From the NCBI GenBank assembly GCA_027030245.1, contig JALVFE010000016.1:372001-436000 (forward strand): DNA of 64,000 bases. The letters run 5' to 3'. The DNA comes from Melioribacteraceae bacterium (GTDB taxonomy: Bacteria; Bacteroidota; Ignavibacteria; Ignavibacteriales; Melioribacteraceae). Numbering within the stretch: position 1 is the first letter of the stretch; each line of letters starts with the position of its first letter. Shown in pieces: positions 1 to 8,137 of this stretch. The notes beneath the pieces are model-generated. The model was not told the DNA's origin. It did not search any database and was given only the letters and a program-made list of their open reading frames with translations. Made by a program: the position numbers and the translations under genes.

Positions 1-13
1 GGATATTCATGCG

Positions 14-700
14 ATGTTATCTGAAGAAACATATAATCAATTACTTGAGTCCAAACTTTCTTTTCTCAAATCATCGAATGATAACGTCAAAAACAAAATC
101 CTACGCCACGGAGCAATTTCAAAAATTTCCAAAGGAACGATAATTTTCGATGAAGGCGCAGAATGTAACACTCTGGCGGTCATTCTTTCGGGAAAAGTAA
201 GGGTGTTCAAACTCGGGGACTCCGGAAAAGAAATAACAATTTACAGAATTCTCGAAGGCGAAAGTTGCATTCTTACAATCTCTTCAATCCTGAGTCATCT
301 TAAATTTCCCGCCACGGCAATTGTAGAAGAAGACACGGAAGCTTTGGTAATTCCCGCCGATGTTTTTCAAGAATTGGTAAACAAAGACGAAGCTTGGAGG
401 AATTACACATTCGGACTTGTAAACAAAAGATTGGCAAACATAATTACCGTAGTGGAGAAAGTCGCTTTCAAAAGAATGGATGAAAGAATAGCGGAATTTC
501 TTCTGAAAAAAACCGGCTCAAATTCACATAGCATAAATATCACTCACCAAGAAATTGCAGACGAACTAGGAACTCACCGCGAAGTTGTGAGTAGAATTTT
601 GAAGGAATTCGAAAAGTTCGGATTCATCAAGTTATCCAGAAATAAAATAGAGATTTTAGATAAAGAAGAACTAAACTCAAAAGCAAAAAAATTTTCATAG
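14..700 (+). CDS. Crp/Fnr family transcriptional regulator
   Basis: The 228-residue protein has a cyclic-nucleotide-binding-like beta-roll (about residues 25-145), a long dimer helix and a C-terminal winged helix-turn-helix (about 170-215, with ITHQEIADELGTHREVVSRI). The segment matching the CRP phosphate-binding cassette reads GESCILTISSIL...LKFPATA and lacks the Arg-Ser/Thr pair that holds cAMP. No Fnr-type N-terminal cysteine cluster is present. It is therefore more like the DNR/ArcR-type sensors of the family than a cAMP receptor; the signal is unknown. The ATG at 14 is near the window edge, so a start further upstream cannot be excluded. The next gene, a DUF2892-like protein, lies 86 bp downstream on the same strand and may be a target. 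Confidence 0.88.
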   Translation: MLSEETYNQLLESKLSFLKSSNDNVKNKILRHGAISKISKGTIIFDEGAECNTLAVILSGKVRVFKLGDSGKEITIYRILEGESCILTISSILSHLKFPATAIVEEDTEALVIPADVFQELVNKDEAWRNYTFGLVNKRLANIITVVEKVAFKRMDERIAEFLLKKTGSNSHSINITHQEIADELGTHREVVSRILKEFEKFGFIKLSRNKIEILDKEELNSKAKKFS

Positions 701-703
701 TTT

Positions 704-728
704 TGTAACATTATCACTGAATGTAACA
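704..728 (+). promoter_or_regulatory. Paired TGTAACA direct repeats upstream of the DUF2892 gene
   Basis: TGTAACA occurs at 704-710 and again at 722-728, 18 bp start to start. They lie between the Crp/Fnr stop and the next start codon. The spacing would put both copies on similar helix faces, so this could be a regulator site or promoter element. No dyad of the classic FNR type is visible. Function is inferred from position only. Confidence 0.3.
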
Positions 729-786
729 AAGATAAAAGTTATTTTAACATTGAAAATTTCTTCACAAAAAGCATGGGAGGTTAGGT

Positions 787-975
787 ATGAAAAAGAATGT
801 AGGTTCTGTAGATAAGATTATCAGAATAATTTTAGGATTGGTTATTATTGCATACGGAATCGTCGAATCATCTTGGTGGGGATTAATCGGTTTGGTTCCG
901 TTGCTCACAGCTTTTATGGGATTTTGCCCGTTGTATGCACCGTTTAAAATCTCTACAAATAAAGAATCTAAATGA
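787..975 (+). CDS. DUF2892 (YgaP-type transmembrane) small membrane protein
   Basis: The 62-residue protein has the DUF2892 pattern: an N-terminal MKKNVGSVDKIIRIILG, two hydrophobic segments (about 12-28 and 31-46) and a GFCPLYAPF motif near the end, as in the membrane part of YgaP. A good ribosome site (GGGAGG) precedes the ATG by 8 bases. Family members are inner-membrane proteins often found near sulfur or redox-stress genes; the exact role is unknown. Here it follows a Crp/Fnr regulator. Confidence 0.82.
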   Translation: MKKNVGSVDKIIRIILGLVIIAYGIVESSWWGLIGLVPLLTAFMGFCPLYAPFKISTNKESK

Positions 976-1000
976 TTCTTTGAATTTAATTTTATAAATG

Positions 1001-1231
1001 AGGCTGTCTCAAAATTAAAAAAATCGTCATCCCGTCCGCTTGGGGCGGATTATTTCGGGATCTAAGAAGAACAAATAGATGCTGAACCAATTCGCCTGCG
1101 GCGAACAGCATGACACAGAAAAGAACTTGTCATCCCGAACTGGTTTCGGGATCTAAAATGAACTCATAATTTGAAATAGATGCTGAAATGATTCGCCTGC
1201 GGAGAACAGCATGACATTCTTGAGACAGCCT
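1001..1231. repeat. 231-bp MITE-like element with 12-bp terminal inverted repeats
   Basis: AGGCTGTCTCAA at 1001-1012 is exactly inverted as TTGAGACAGCCT at 1220-1231. Between them are short palindromes: a CCCGAA...TTCGGG unit near 1131-1155, and two copies of a unit running from ATGCTGAA through GAACAGCATGACA at about 1079-1115 and 1180-1216. The same units occur in the opposite orientation in the island at 14.9-15.7 kb. It has no coding capacity. No clear target duplication is visible. It fills most of the 333-bp gap between genes at 976-1308. Confidence 0.75.
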
Positions 1232-1308
1232 TATTTTTTATACTGCCTTTGTTAAAATTGTTTCCTAATTTGTAAATTTAACATACCGGTTTACAAATTG
1301 GAGAAATT

Positions 1309-2778
1309 ATGGAATCCGCTTCCGCACTTTCCGTTCATGCAAATATCTATACGCTTCTTTCTTTCATTGCTTATATATTATTGATATTGGGCATTGGAAT
1401 TTACAGCGCTAAATTTTCATCGAAGGGATTAGGCGAGTTTTTTCTTGGCGGAAGGAGCATGAACAAATTCGTAGTTGCTCTTAGCGCCGTTGCGTCGGGA
1501 AGAAGCAGTTGGTTGTTAATCGGTTTTACGGGAATGGCATTCGTAAAAGGCGCTTCGGCAATTTGGGCTGCTGCGGGTTACGTAACGGTGGAATTTTTGA
1601 TGTTTCTCTATGCGGCACCAAAACTCCGCAAGCAAACCGAAGTTAAAAATGATATTACCATTCCGGATTATTTCGAATCGAGATTTAACGACAAATCCCA
1701 CATTCTCCGTTTAATTTCTTCAATTATAATTATTGTTTTTATGACTGCATACATCAGCGCTCAGTTCGTCGGAGGAGGAAAAGCTTTTGCTTCAAGTTTC
1801 GGAACATCCAATTCAACGGGAATAATTTTAACCGCACTCATCGTTTTAATCTATACGATGCTCGGCGGATTCCTTGCGGTTTCCCTTACCGATGTTATTC
1901 AAGCTTTCTTCATGCTGTTCGCTTTGTTTGTTCTGCCCGTAATTACAATTATCAATTTCGGCGGATGGGAAAAAGTTATGCAAGCGGTTAGTAATATAAA
2001 TCCGGAGTTGCTTGACCCTTTTGCGATCGGAACCGGTGCATTAATCGGTTTTCTTGGAATTGGATTGGGTTCACCGGGAAATCCGCATATTTTGGTTAGA
2101 TATATGTCAATCAAAGACCCTTCCGAATTAAAATTCAGCGCTTACGTCGGAACCTTCTGGAATGCAACAATGGCTTTTGCGGCGGTAATAATCGGAATAG
2201 CCGGAAGAGCATACTTCCCTACTGCAGCTTCCCTTCCGGGCGGCGATGCGGAAAATCTTTATCCTTTTTTGGCTCAAACGCATTTACACCCCGTTTTGTT
2301 CGGAATTGTTATCGCTTCAATTTTAGCGGCAATTATGTCAACCGCCGATTCTATGCTACTGGTAAGTGCTTCTGCGGTTATTAGGGATATTTATCAAAAA
2401 ATTATAAATCCGCACCGTAAATTTTCTCAAAACGAACTTGTGTTTTATAGCCGCATAATTATTTTGTTAATTGTTATTTTCGCTTTGGCGTTCGGGTATT
2501 TTGCATCCGATTTGGTATTTTGGCTTGTTCTGTTTGCTTGGGGCGGACTCGGTGCGGCATTCGGTCCTACAATTTTACTTTCACTTTTCTGGGATAAAAC
2601 AACCAAACAAGGAGTGCTCACCGGCTTCATAGTCGGCGTTTTAACAATAATCATCTGGAAACAAACACCGGAATTAAAATCTATTATTTATGAATTGGTT
2701 CCGGGCTTTTTCTTGTCATTAATTTTTACGGTAATTGTTAGTCTGCTTACCGCAAAAGATAAGCAAACGGAAGCTTAA
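1309..2778 (+). CDS. Sodium:solute symporter family (SSS/PutP-like) transporter
   Basis: The 489-residue polytopic membrane protein has about 13 hydrophobic segments. Family marks are the early GLGEFFLGGRSMNKFVVALSA region, GYVTVEFLMFLYAAPKLRKQ, DYFESRF and the GxxxSTADSMLL-type sequence in TM8 (IMSTADSMLLVSASAVIRDIY), which carries the Na2-site serine/threonine residues. Overall it resembles the PutP proline/sodium symporter group. The substrate cannot be fixed from sequence; proline or another small organic acid is plausible. The gene stands alone after the repeat element, and its end overlaps the convergent TetR gene by 4 bp. Confidence 0.9.
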   Translation: MESASALSVHANIYTLLSFIAYILLILGIGIYSAKFSSKGLGEFFLGGRSMNKFVVALSAVASGRSSWLLIGFTGMAFVKGASAIWAAAGYVTVEFLMFLYAAPKLRKQTEVKNDITIPDYFESRFNDKSHILRLISSIIIIVFMTAYISAQFVGGGKAFASSFGTSNSTGIILTALIVLIYTMLGGFLAVSLTDVIQAFFMLFALFVLPVITIINFGGWEKVMQAVSNINPELLDPFAIGTGALIGFLGIGLGSPGNPHILVRYMSIKDPSELKFSAYVGTFWNATMAFAAVIIGIAGRAYFPTAASLPGGDAENLYPFLAQTHLHPVLFGIVIASILAAIMSTADSMLLVSASAVIRDIYQKIINPHRKFSQNELVFYSRIIILLIVIFALAFGYFASDLVFWLVLFAWGGLGAAFGPTILLSLFWDKTTKQGVLTGFIVGVLTIIIWKQTPELKSIIYELVPGFFLSLIFTVIVSLLTAKDKQTEA

Positions 2779-3374
2779 AGCGAATTATTTTTTAAGGATT
2801 CTTTACTATACTTTTTAAGGATTAATCGTTCCACGCTTTTAAGCGGATAGTTTTCTTTGTCGAGAAGATAATCGATGGAAACACCGTCGAACAATGCGCC
2901 GAGTAAATACGCTTCGGCTTTTGCGTTTTTAATTCCGATTTTACGGAAAAGCTTTTCTACTTTATCAATATAACCTTTCTCCAAATCTTTAAAAATTTTA
3001 CTCATTTTCGGAGTAATTTCCGCTTGGAAACTGAACGAAACGTATAACCGCCAGAATTCTTCGTTTCTTCGTAAATGATTAAACGTTTCCTTTATCAGAA
3101 TTTCCATGATTTTGTAAGGGTCTTCTTCCATCTTAAAAAGCGCGTCGAATTCATCAAGAAATTCAAGCGCCATTAATAAGATTGCTTCGGCGAGTTCGTC
3201 TTTGCTTTTAAAATAGTTATATGCCAGACCCTTGCTTATTCCCGCTTCTTTGGCAATATCGGCTATTGAAGTTCCGTGATATCCTTTCCTGGCAAATAAT
3301 TTCAAGCCTGCATTAAGGATATTCCTTTTGGTCTTTTCCCTTATTTCTTTAAACTGTTCTTTGGTTCTGGGCAT
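2775..3374 (-). CDS. TetR/AcrR family transcriptional repressor
   Basis: The 199-residue protein has an N-terminal TetR helix-turn-helix (about residues 12-58): KRNILNAGLKLFARKGYHGTSIADIAKEAGISKGLAYNYFKSK. The C-terminal ligand domain is variable, as usual. It is divergent from the LolA/ABC operon that begins at 3531. The divergent gap holds two similar 18-bp operator candidates, one next to this gene's start and one at the operon promoter. It is therefore very likely an autoregulated local repressor of that operon. The ligand is unknown. The 3' end overlaps the symporter gene by 4 bp. Confidence 0.92.
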   Translation of the reverse strand: MPRTKEQFKEIREKTKRNILNAGLKLFARKGYHGTSIADIAKEAGISKGLAYNYFKSKDELAEAILLMALEFLDEFDALFKMEEDPYKIMEILIKETFNHLRRNEEFWRLYVSFSFQAEITPKMSKIFKDLEKGYIDKVEKLFRKIGIKNAKAEAYLLGALFDGVSIDYLLDKENYPLKSVERLILKKYSKESLKNNSL

Positions 3375-3380
3375 ATTTAT

Positions 3381-3398
3381 TGATTAAATGTTCAGTCA
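3381..3398 (-). promoter_or_regulatory. TetR operator candidate O1, next to the tetR start
   Basis: The minus-strand sequence is TGACTGAACATTTAATCA, an imperfect dyad (TGAnT...AnTCA). It matches the operator candidate at 3496-3513 at 15 of 18 positions and begins 7 bp upstream of the TetR ATG, where bound protein would block its own expression. Confidence 0.6.
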
Positions 3399-3465
3399 TA
3401 AATATATTGCTTTGAGAATCTTTTTTCAAGTTTGGGGTGTATCATAAATGTGAATAAAAATTAAC

Positions 3466-3494
3466 TTGACAAAGAATTTTAATTGTGTTATTTT
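3466..3494 (+). promoter_or_regulatory. Promoter of the LolA/ABC export operon
   Basis: TTGACA at 3466-3471 and TATTTT at 3489-3494 are separated by 17 bp. The latter is followed by TTG, so it also resembles the Bacteroidetes TAnnTTTG element. It sits 36 bp upstream of the LolA-like start and directly abuts the operator candidate. Confidence 0.55.
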
Positions 3495-3495
3495 T

Positions 3496-3513
3496 TGACT
3501 GACCGTTTAGTCA
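3496..3513 (+). promoter_or_regulatory. TetR operator candidate O2, at the export operon promoter
   Basis: TGACTGACCGTTTAGTCA is a dyad with TGACT...AGTCA arms. It begins one base after the -10 region at 3489-3494 and covers the likely transcription start. With its near copy at 3381-3398 it suggests one repressor controls both divergent units. Confidence 0.65.
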
Positions 3514-3530
3514 ATTATAAAGGCTAAAAA

Positions 3531-4274
3531 ATGAAAAATATCAAACTGCTTGCCGTCTTCTTTTTCTTATTCACCATGTTACGCGCTCAAACCGCTGAGG
3601 AAATTGTCCGTAAAGCGGAAAATACTTTAAAAGGGAAAACAGCTTACGGCATTGTGGAAATGACCGTTATTACACCCGATTACGAAAGAACTTTGAAAAT
3701 GGAAAGCTGGTGGGTCGGGAACGAAAAAGCTCTTATAATTATCAAATCGCCGAGACGGGAACGGGGTAATAAAACTCTTAAAATCGGCAACGAAATGTGG
3801 AATTATCTTAAAAACACCGAAACCGTTATTAAAATTCCCCCTTCGATGATGCTTCAATCGTGGAACGGCTCGGATTTCACCAACGACGATTTGGTAAGGG
3901 AATCGAATCTTGTAAAAGATTACACGCAAAAAATTGTTGCCGAAGAAAAAATAAGCGGCGCCGACTGTTGGAAAATCGAATTGACGCCAAAACCCGACGC
4001 GCCCGTTGTTTGGGGTAAAATTTATTATTGGGTACGCAAATCGGATTACCTTCCCGCACTCGTTCAATATTACGACGAAAACGGAAAGCTAATCAGATAT
4101 ATGGAATTCTCCGATATAAAAAAAATGAACGGAAGAAAAATTCCTACAAAATGGAAAATGGTAAGCGTTGTTAACGAAGGTCATTCGACCGAATTGAAAA
4201 TAATAGATATGAAATTTGACATAAAAATCGACGACAGTATCTTTTCGTTCGAAGAACTTGAGCGCGGTGATTAA
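3531..4274 (+). CDS. LolA-like outer membrane lipoprotein-sorting protein
   Basis: The 247-residue protein has a signal peptide (about residues 1-19, ending LRAQ) and then a LolA-like fold of the PF17131 type. Supporting features are a MESWWVGNEKALI strand, PRRERGNKTLKIGNEMWNY, the IPPSMMLQSWNGSDFTNDDLV loop and the late YMEFSDIKKMNGRKIPTKW region. Such proteins are periplasmic carriers of lipidated or hydrophobic cargo. It is first in a six-gene operon; the next start, for an FtsX permease, lies 3 bp downstream. It probably takes cargo from the ABC complex to the outer membrane. It is a dedicated carrier, distinct from housekeeping LolA. Confidence 0.85.
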   Translation: MKNIKLLAVFFFLFTMLRAQTAEEIVRKAENTLKGKTAYGIVEMTVITPDYERTLKMESWWVGNEKALIIIKSPRRERGNKTLKIGNEMWNYLKNTETVIKIPPSMMLQSWNGSDFTNDDLVRESNLVKDYTQKIVAEEKISGADCWKIELTPKPDAPVVWGKIYYWVRKSDYLPALVQYYDENGKLIRYMEFSDIKKMNGRKIPTKWKMVSVVNEGHSTELKIIDMKFDIKIDDSIFSFEELERGD

Positions 4275-4277
4275 AGT

Positions 4278-5510
4278 ATGAAACTTTTGGTAAAATTGGC
4301 ATGGAGAAATATTTGGAGAAATAAACGGCGGTCGTTTCTTACCCTTTTGGCAATTGTATTTGCCACCACTGCCGCAATTGCAACACGTGGAATGCAATTG
4401 GGAACATACGCCGTAAATATTAACTACGCTGTTCAAATGTTTACGGGTTATCTGCAAATCCAAAAAGAAGGTTTTCAAGAAAACCCTTCGCTAAATAAAG
4501 CTTTCAAAATAAACAACAAACTTAAAACCGCCCTTAGTTCTATTGACGAAATTAAAAGTTGGGCGCCGCGAGTTCAAGCCGACGGATTAATTAGTTTCAA
4601 AGATAACTCACAAGGTGCGGCAATTTTCGGTTTAAGTCCACAAAAAGAAAAAACAACAACCAGAATTTTCTCCCGGCTTAAACAAGGAAATTTTTTCGAA
4701 AGCGATACTTCGGATAAAATCGTTCTTGGACATAAACTTCTTCAAAACTTAAAAGCGGAAATCGGTGATACAGTTGTTATTCTTTCACAGGGGTTCGACG
4801 GTTCGCTCGGCAATAATAAATATGTAATCTCCGGAATCATCAAATTCGGCTCTCCCGATTTGGACGGAATGGGCGTTTTCATGCCGGTTAAATCCGCCCA
4901 AGAACTTCTTGCGCTTTACGGCGGCAGAATCCACTCTATTGCAATAAACCTTAAAAGCTCATACAAGATTGAGGAAACCAAAAAAATTCTTCAAGAAAAG
5001 CTGAAAGGAACCGGCTTGGCTGTTTTGGATTGGGGTGAAATTATGCCAGACTTCAAACAAGCAATTGAGTTGGATAATATAAGCGGAATTTTGATGTTGT
5101 TGATTTTAATGGTAATTGTCGCCTTCGGAATACTCAACACGGTTTTAATGTCCGTCACCGAAAGATTCAAAGAGTTCGGAGTTGCGCTGGCAATCGGTAT
5201 GTCTCACACAAAACTTGTTTTGCTCGTAATTATCGAAACCGTTTTCCTTTCACTTACCGGAATATTTACCGGCAATATTTTAGGATATTTAACGAATTGG
5301 TATTTCGTAAACAACCCGATACACTTTTCGGGAGACATAAGTAATTTATATGAAGAATACGGTTTTCTGCCGGTTATCCGCTCAACACTTGAACCAATGA
5401 TTTTCGTAAATATTTCGCTTGCCGTGTTATTGATTTCTTTATTTGTGAGCCTTTACCCCGTTTACAAAGTTTATAAACTCGAGCCGCTCAAAGGAATCAG
5501 ATATACATAA
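4278..5510 (+). CDS. FtsX/LolC-E type ABC transporter permease (first of two)
   Basis: The 410-residue protein has one N-terminal TM helix (about 20-38) after MKLLVKLAWRNIWRNKRRS, a large periplasmic MacB-type domain and three C-terminal TM helices (about 265-400), ending in PLKGIRYT. This is the LolC/LolE/MacB arrangement used for extraction of lipoproteins or other periplasm-facing substrates. Its start repeats almost exactly in the second permease at 6227 (KLAWRNIWRNKRRS), so the two are paralogues and probably form a heterodimer served by the ATPase at 7460. Confidence 0.9.
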   Translation: MKLLVKLAWRNIWRNKRRSFLTLLAIVFATTAAIATRGMQLGTYAVNINYAVQMFTGYLQIQKEGFQENPSLNKAFKINNKLKTALSSIDEIKSWAPRVQADGLISFKDNSQGAAIFGLSPQKEKTTTRIFSRLKQGNFFESDTSDKIVLGHKLLQNLKAEIGDTVVILSQGFDGSLGNNKYVISGIIKFGSPDLDGMGVFMPVKSAQELLALYGGRIHSIAINLKSSYKIEETKKILQEKLKGTGLAVLDWGEIMPDFKQAIELDNISGILMLLILMVIVAFGILNTVLMSVTERFKEFGVALAIGMSHTKLVLLVIIETVFLSLTGIFTGNILGYLTNWYFVNNPIHFSGDISNLYEEYGFLPVIRSTLEPMIFVNISLAVLLISLFVSLYPVYKVYKLEPLKGIRYT

Positions 5511-5527
5511 AACTCGGAGATAACAAT

Positions 5528-6178
5528 ATGGAAATTTTATATAGAGAATTTAACGAAAGTAAAATTAATAACAATTACAAGAGAGTAGCTTTCTTTTATG
5601 ATATATGGAGTTGGCTGACAGAAAGTAAAGCCGCCAAGAAGGTAATTGAATTAGCCGGAGTTAAAAACGGTGAATCGGTTTTGGAAGTTGCGTGCGGCAC
5701 CGGAGTTCTCTTCGAAAAAATAGTTAAGCAAAATCCGGACGGCATTAACGTCGGCGTGGATTTAACCCCGGCAATGCTTGAGAAAGCAAAACAAAGATTA
5801 CAAAAATTAAAAAACCATAATTTCGAATTGAAAAGAGGTAACGCACTAAATCTTGAATTCGATGATAATTCTTTCGACTTGGTGACAAATAATTTTATGA
5901 TAGATCTTATGCCGGAAAATACTTTTGACACAATAGCCAAAGAATTTTACAGGGTTCTCAAACCAGGTGGCAGATTGGTAATTTCGGTTTTTTCCTTCGG
6001 AACAAAAAAAGTAAATAAAATTTGGCATTGGGTTGCCAAAAACTTTCCGGAACTTTTAACCGGATGCCGTCCGGTTTCCTTTACACAAAATTTAATTAAT
6101 GCGGGATTTAAAATCGACAAGGATATTCATGTAAGTCAAAATACTTTTCCCGCGGAAGTAATAAGAGCAATAAAATAA
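5528..6178 (+). CDS. Class I SAM-dependent methyltransferase (UbiE-like)
   Basis: The 216-residue protein has a Rossmann methyltransferase domain. Motif I is VLEVACGTGVLFEKI (about residues 52-66), the acidic ribose-binding residue lies in NVGVDLTPAMLEKAK, motif II is NSFDLVTNNFMIDLMP, and motif III is LKPGGRLVISVF. The closest general family is Methyltransf_11/25, as in UbiE/COQ5 and small-molecule or lipid methyltransferases. It lies between the two permease genes in the same direction, with 17- and 48-bp gaps, which suggests that it modifies the transported cargo or a linked lipid. The substrate is not known. Confidence 0.88.
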   Translation: MEILYREFNESKINNNYKRVAFFYDIWSWLTESKAAKKVIELAGVKNGESVLEVACGTGVLFEKIVKQNPDGINVGVDLTPAMLEKAKQRLQKLKNHNFELKRGNALNLEFDDNSFDLVTNNFMIDLMPENTFDTIAKEFYRVLKPGGRLVISVFSFGTKKVNKIWHWVAKNFPELLTGCRPVSFTQNLINAGFKIDKDIHVSQNTFPAEVIRAIK

Positions 6179-6226
6179 ATTAAGCAGAATAATTATTAAA
6201 ATTTTAAATCATACGGGAAAACCAAA

Positions 6227-7441
6227 TTGCTTCTGAAACTTGCTTGGCGAAATATCTGGCGGAATAAAAGACGTTCGATGATAGTTATCGGTTCGGTGAT
6301 GGTTGGTGTAATTGCATTAATTATCATCGACGGATTAAACAACGGTTTTCTTTCGCAAATGCTTTTCAATCAAGTTGACTTAAATATATCCCATGTTCAA
6401 ATTCACAAACGCGGCTTCCACGATAACAAAGTCGTGCAAAGTTTCATCCCCGATAAAAAAAAGGTGGAAAAGATTCTCAGAAAAAACGGCAAAATAAAAC
6501 ATTTCAGCGAACGTGTGGTTTCTTTCGGATTAGTCAGTTCCGCCGTTAGTTCTTCGGGCGTTTTTATACTGGGAATTAATCCCGAGGACGAATCCAAAAT
6601 TACGACAGTTTCCAAATCGATAATTAAAGGAAAATATTTTAACGGGAAAGGAAGGGAAATTGTAATCGGTAGTAAACTTGCAGAAAAACTTAAAGTGGAT
6701 TTGGGCGGAAAAGTAATTGCTTTGGCAAACAGACCGGACGGCTCAATTGGCTCGGAAGTTTTCCGCATTGTAGGAATATTCCGGTCTCCAAGTTCAAATT
6801 TTGACAAAACATATATTTTTGTACCGATTAAAACCCTTCAGCGAATGTTGGGAATCGGGAATAATATTCACGAGTTCGCAATCGTTACACAAAATTACAA
6901 TCTTGCGGAAACCGTTAGAGATGAAATAAAACAAGAACTAAGCGATAAATATGAAGTTTTGTCTTATCATGATATACTTCCCCTTCTCATAATGCAAATG
7001 GATTTGTACAAGGAAACAATGTATATTATCAACATGATAATCGGTCTGGCACTTATTTTCGGAATTATCAATTCAATGCTGATGGCGGTTTTCGAACGTG
7101 TTAATGAAATCGGGGTATTAATGGCAATCGGTATGAAAAACGGGAAGATTTTCTCCATGATTTTATTAGAATCTTTATTAATTGGAATTGTCGGTACCGT
7201 ATTCGGTGTGTTTATCGGTTTGGGATTGAATGAAATTTTATCGGTGCAAGGCATAGATTTCAGCTTGTTTTCTAAGAGTCTTGAATCGTGGGGAATCGGG
7301 GCGGTTATTTATCCGCATTTATCATTAGAAAACTTGATAACCACGTTTCTGATGATTCCGTTTATCACAATGTTGGGAGCAATCTATCCCGCATGGAAAG
7401 CAATTAAACTCGAGCCGGTTGCTGCAATTCGTTATGTATAA
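6227..7441 (+). CDS. FtsX/LolC-E type ABC transporter permease (second of two)
   Basis: The 404-residue protein has the same plan as the permease at 4278: one TM (about 18-36), a periplasmic MacB-like domain, three C-terminal TMs and an ending EPVAAIRYV. The start is TTG (LLLKLAWRN), with GGGA eight bases upstream; there is no in-frame ATG at a better place. It is probably the second half of a LolCE-like heterodimer. The gap to the ATPase gene is 18 bp. Confidence 0.9.
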   Translation: MLLKLAWRNIWRNKRRSMIVIGSVMVGVIALIIIDGLNNGFLSQMLFNQVDLNISHVQIHKRGFHDNKVVQSFIPDKKKVEKILRKNGKIKHFSERVVSFGLVSSAVSSSGVFILGINPEDESKITTVSKSIIKGKYFNGKGREIVIGSKLAEKLKVDLGGKVIALANRPDGSIGSEVFRIVGIFRSPSSNFDKTYIFVPIKTLQRMLGIGNNIHEFAIVTQNYNLAETVRDEIKQELSDKYEVLSYHDILPLLIMQMDLYKETMYIINMIIGLALIFGIINSMLMAVFERVNEIGVLMAIGMKNGKIFSMILLESLLIGIVGTVFGVFIGLGLNEILSVQGIDFSLFSKSLESWGIGAVIYPHLSLENLITTFLMIPFITMLGAIYPAWKAIKLEPVAAIRYV

Positions 7442-7459
7442 CAAAAGTATAAGAAGAAA

Positions 7460-8137
7460 ATGGAAATTTTAAGAACCGAAAACGTAAACAAAATTTACCG
7501 GGATAACGGAGTTCCCGTTCAAGCGCTGAAAGATATCAACTTAAAAATATCCAAAGGCGAATATTTAGTAATCGCCGGTCCTTCGGGCTCCGGTAAAACC
7601 ACTTTGCTCAATTTACTCGGCACTTTGGATAAACCTACATCCGGAAAAATATTTTTTGAAAATTCAGATTACACTTCTAAAAACAGAAAAGAGCTTTCGG
7701 AATTCCGTTTGCGAAAACTCGGATTCGTTTTCCAGGCTTATAATTTAATTCCCGTACTAACGGCATTGGAAAACATAGAATTCAGCATGATGCTGTTGGG
7801 CATTCCCGAAAAAGAAAGACGGGAAAGAGCAATGAACCTAATGGCGGAATTAGGAATCGATGATCTTGCGGATAAGAAACCGAACGAAATGAGCGGTGGT
7901 CAACAACAACGCGTAGCCGTTGCAAGAGCTATCGTGAATAATCCGTTAATAGTTTTAGCCGATGAACCGACTGCAAATCTCGATTCTGCCAACGGAAGCA
8001 AGTTATTGGATTTAATGGAAAAAATGAACGAAGAGAAAAACATTACGTTTATATTTTCTTCCCACGATAAGCAAGTAATTGAACGGGCGAAGAGACTAAT
8101 TATTTTGAAAGACGGGCAAATAGTAAATGAAAATTAA
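7460..8137 (+). CDS. ABC transporter ATP-binding protein, LolD/MacB type
   Basis: The 225-residue ATPase has all ABC motifs: Walker A GPSGSGKTTLLNLLG (about 40-54), Q-loop QAYNLIPVLTALEN, signature MSGGQQQRVAVARA, Walker B LIVLADEPTANLDS and the switch His in FSSHDKQ. Length and sequence fit the LolD/MacB/FtsE group, which powers FtsX-type permeases. The last 11 bp overlap the beta-barrel gene, indicating translational coupling. Confidence 0.94.
   Translation: MEILRTENVNKIYRDNGVPVQALKDINLKISKGEYLVIAGPSGSGKTTLLNLLGTLDKPTSGKIFFENSDYTSKNRKELSEFRLRKLGFVFQAYNLIPVLTALENIEFSMMLLGIPEKERRERAMNLMAELGIDDLADKKPNEMSGGQQQRVAVARAIVNNPLIVLADEPTANLDSANGSKLLDLMEKMNEEKNITFIFSSHDKQVIERAKRLIILKDGQIVNEN

Noticed and set aside
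3627-4067. Long antisense ORF opposite the LolA-like gene
   Set aside because: It is a shadow frame of a clearly coding gene and has no family pattern.
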